This document shows positions 62,737 to 64,000 of a stretch of DNA of 64,000 nucleotides, in pieces. The notes under the pieces were generated by a model that worked only from the letters and a program-made list of their open reading frames with translations, ran no database searches and was not told the origin of the DNA. This DNA comes from GCA-2733415 sp049609325 (lineage in GTDB: Bacteria; Bacteroidota; Bacteroidia; Flavobacteriales; Flavobacteriaceae), in assembly GCA_049609325.1 (NCBI GenBank), contig JBMYYK010000001.1:1-64000 (forward strand). The letters are read 5' to 3'. The translations under genes were made by a program, and so were the position numbers. Each line of letters begins with the position of its first letter. Within the stretch, counting starts at the first letter, position 1.

Positions 62737-64000
62737 ATGTTCGAATTTGAACCCGATGAATATATATTTACCAAATTTGCTAACTATTTTAAACAGCGTA
62801 GAAAAGCGAAAGAAGCTAATATTTTACATGCTGTAAAACTCAATGATATAAAACCACGGCTAACCATTTTTGCACGTGCAATAACTGGAGAATCCATTGA
62901 AATTTTTGAAGCTGAACGCGAAGGCGGTTATAAAAACAATAACTTTTTTTTACCATCGGTGTTTAAAAGTTTCCCTACCGCTGAAGACAACTTAAAATTT
63001 TATGTTTTTAGAGTTCTTTATTTATCTATTCAAAAGAACCATAACTTAAACTGGAATGATTACTCAAACCACACATTAACTGAGTCACAAGATCAAGCAG
63101 AAAGTACAGCCAATATTGTATTAAACACATTATTTAATGACTTTAAAAGTCTTGAGGTTTTTCACAATAAACTCGTACAATACTATACTACACTTACTAA
63201 AAAAAATACACTGCCAGATTATTCTTTCATTTATGGCAAATGGATGAAAAACACGAAAGAAGATACTCCAGAAGCTTTGAGAAATATTTCTGATGCGGTA
63301 AAAGTTATTCAGGAAGAAAAAGAAAAAACCATCTTAAAAGCCAATGCAGTTGAAGAAATCATATCTGTACAAGTCGATAAAAAACAAGTTGAAGATGCCG
63401 TGTTACAACACCAGTTTGAAAAAGTGGAAACTGCAGAAGAATTTGGTGGTAACTTTAGAGACATGGATGGTGATGATGAACTAGATGACCATGCCAACGC
63501 GCTTGAAGATTTAAACATGAAATACACCGTACGTGTAGATGATACGGCCCACTCAGTATACCAAGCAGATTTCATTGAAAATACAACGGTAGCAGAAAGC
63601 GCAGAACGTGATGCCAGCGGTTATCATTTAAAATACCATGAATGGGATTATACTAAGTTTAAGTATAAAAACGACTTCTGTAAAGTGTACCCTACAACCA
63701 TTCAAAAAACTAATACAGCATATTACAACACAACATTATCAGAAAATCGTTCAACGTTATTGGGGTTACGCAAAATACTAACAACCGTCAATAATAAATA
63801 CCAACAACAACGAAGGAAAAATCAAGGTGAAGAATTTGACTTAGATGCACTAACAGATCGTTTTGTAGATTTACAATCAGGTCGCACCCCATCTGAAAAC
63901 ATCTATCTCTCCAAACGAAAAAAATTAAAAGACCTCTCTATTCTCGTTTTATTAGATAGTAGTTTATCTAGTGACGGTTATGCTGCTGGTAATAGAGTCA
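62737..64000 (+). CDS. norD: VWA-domain protein NorD, 5' part (runs off the window)
   Basis: The frame is open from the ATG at 62737 to the window end (421 codons). The N-terminal part is helical with an acidic middle (GDDELDDHANALEDL). The start of the VWA domain is just visible with the MIDAS motif LLDSSLSS near residue 407. With NorQ upstream this is NorD, the partner that directs iron insertion into NorB. The C-terminal VWA domain is outside the window. Confidence 0.88.
   Translation, partial: MFEFEPDEYIFTKFANYFKQRRKAKEANILHAVKLNDIKPRLTIFARAITGESIEIFEAEREGGYKNNNFFLPSVFKSFPTAEDNLKFYVFRVLYLSIQKNHNLNWNDYSNHTLTESQDQAESTANIVLNTLFNDFKSLEVFHNKLVQYYTTLTKKNTLPDYSFIYGKWMKNTKEDTPEALRNISDAVKVIQEEKEKTILKANAVEEIISVQVDKKQVEDAVLQHQFEKVETAEEFGGNFRDMDGDDELDDHANALEDLNMKYTVRVDDTAHSVYQADFIENTTVAESAERDASGYHLKYHEWDYTKFKYKNDFCKVYPTTIQKTNTAYYNTTLSENRSTLLGLRKILTTVNNKYQQQRRKNQGEEFDLDALTDRFVDLQSGRTPSENIYLSKRKKLKDLSILVLLDSSLSSDGYAAGNRV

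Overview
The window is a low-GC chromosomal segment from a member of the Bacteroidota, most likely a marine-type Flavobacteriaceae. Support comes from the recurrent TAnnTTTG -7 promoter boxes, the near absence of Shine-Dalgarno sequences, a fused CcoN-CcoO oxidase, DUF3822 next to rsmD, a carboxypeptidase-like regulatory domain protein, and a large repeat-rich secreted protein of the gliding/type IX secretion kind. I see no rRNA, tRNA, CRISPR array, insertion sequence or phage gene.

Layout. 1-2794 (minus): the 5' end of a giant secreted repeat protein and a small exported partner. 2960-5550 (plus): a MutS2-like ATPase without Smr domain and a DCC-family oxidoreductase. 5601-30085: mostly housekeeping genes. 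These include an SPFH/VWA/FabG operon, a NAD(P)HX repair enzyme, gcvT, yebC, a frameshifted small gene (14691-15049), asnA with a divergent AsnC-type regulator, a RecD-like helicase to kdsB operon, rsmD, a PLP decarboxylase and hemN. 30142-43425: high-affinity respiration, with the cbb3 operon ccoS-N/O-Q-P-G-H-safE, ccoI, a Crp/Fnr regulator, a porin, the di-iron protein Ric and a degenerate haem-copper-oxidase-like membrane protein. 43509-49810 (minus): a periplasmic nitrate reductase operon with NapD, NapA, a four-haem NapB, a tetrahaem lipoprotein and an NrfC/NrfD-type quinol module in place of NapC. 49995-55445 (plus): molybdenum cofactor synthesis. 55569-57798: class III (anaerobic) ribonucleotide reductase. 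57905-64000: denitrification genes norC, norB, a lipoprotein cytochrome c, a NirK-cytochrome c fusion, norQ and the 5' part of norD.

How it fits together. From about 28.6 kb onward the window is a low-oxygen and nitrogen-oxide respiration region: microaerobic oxidase, oxygen-independent haem synthesis, nitrate to nitrite (Nap, with its cofactor pathway next door), nitrite to NO (NirK), NO to N2O (NorCB), nitrosative damage repair (Ric), and anaerobic dNTP synthesis. The strongest non-coding observation is a shared operator, TGAY-N4-RTCA, in front of most of these operons. In eight promoters the operator centre lies exactly 33 bp from the centre of a -7 box of the form (T/G)AnnTTT(G/A). This is the geometry of an activator at about -40, and the candidate regulator is the Crp/Fnr protein at 39297-39983. 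No nitrous oxide reductase is present inside the window.
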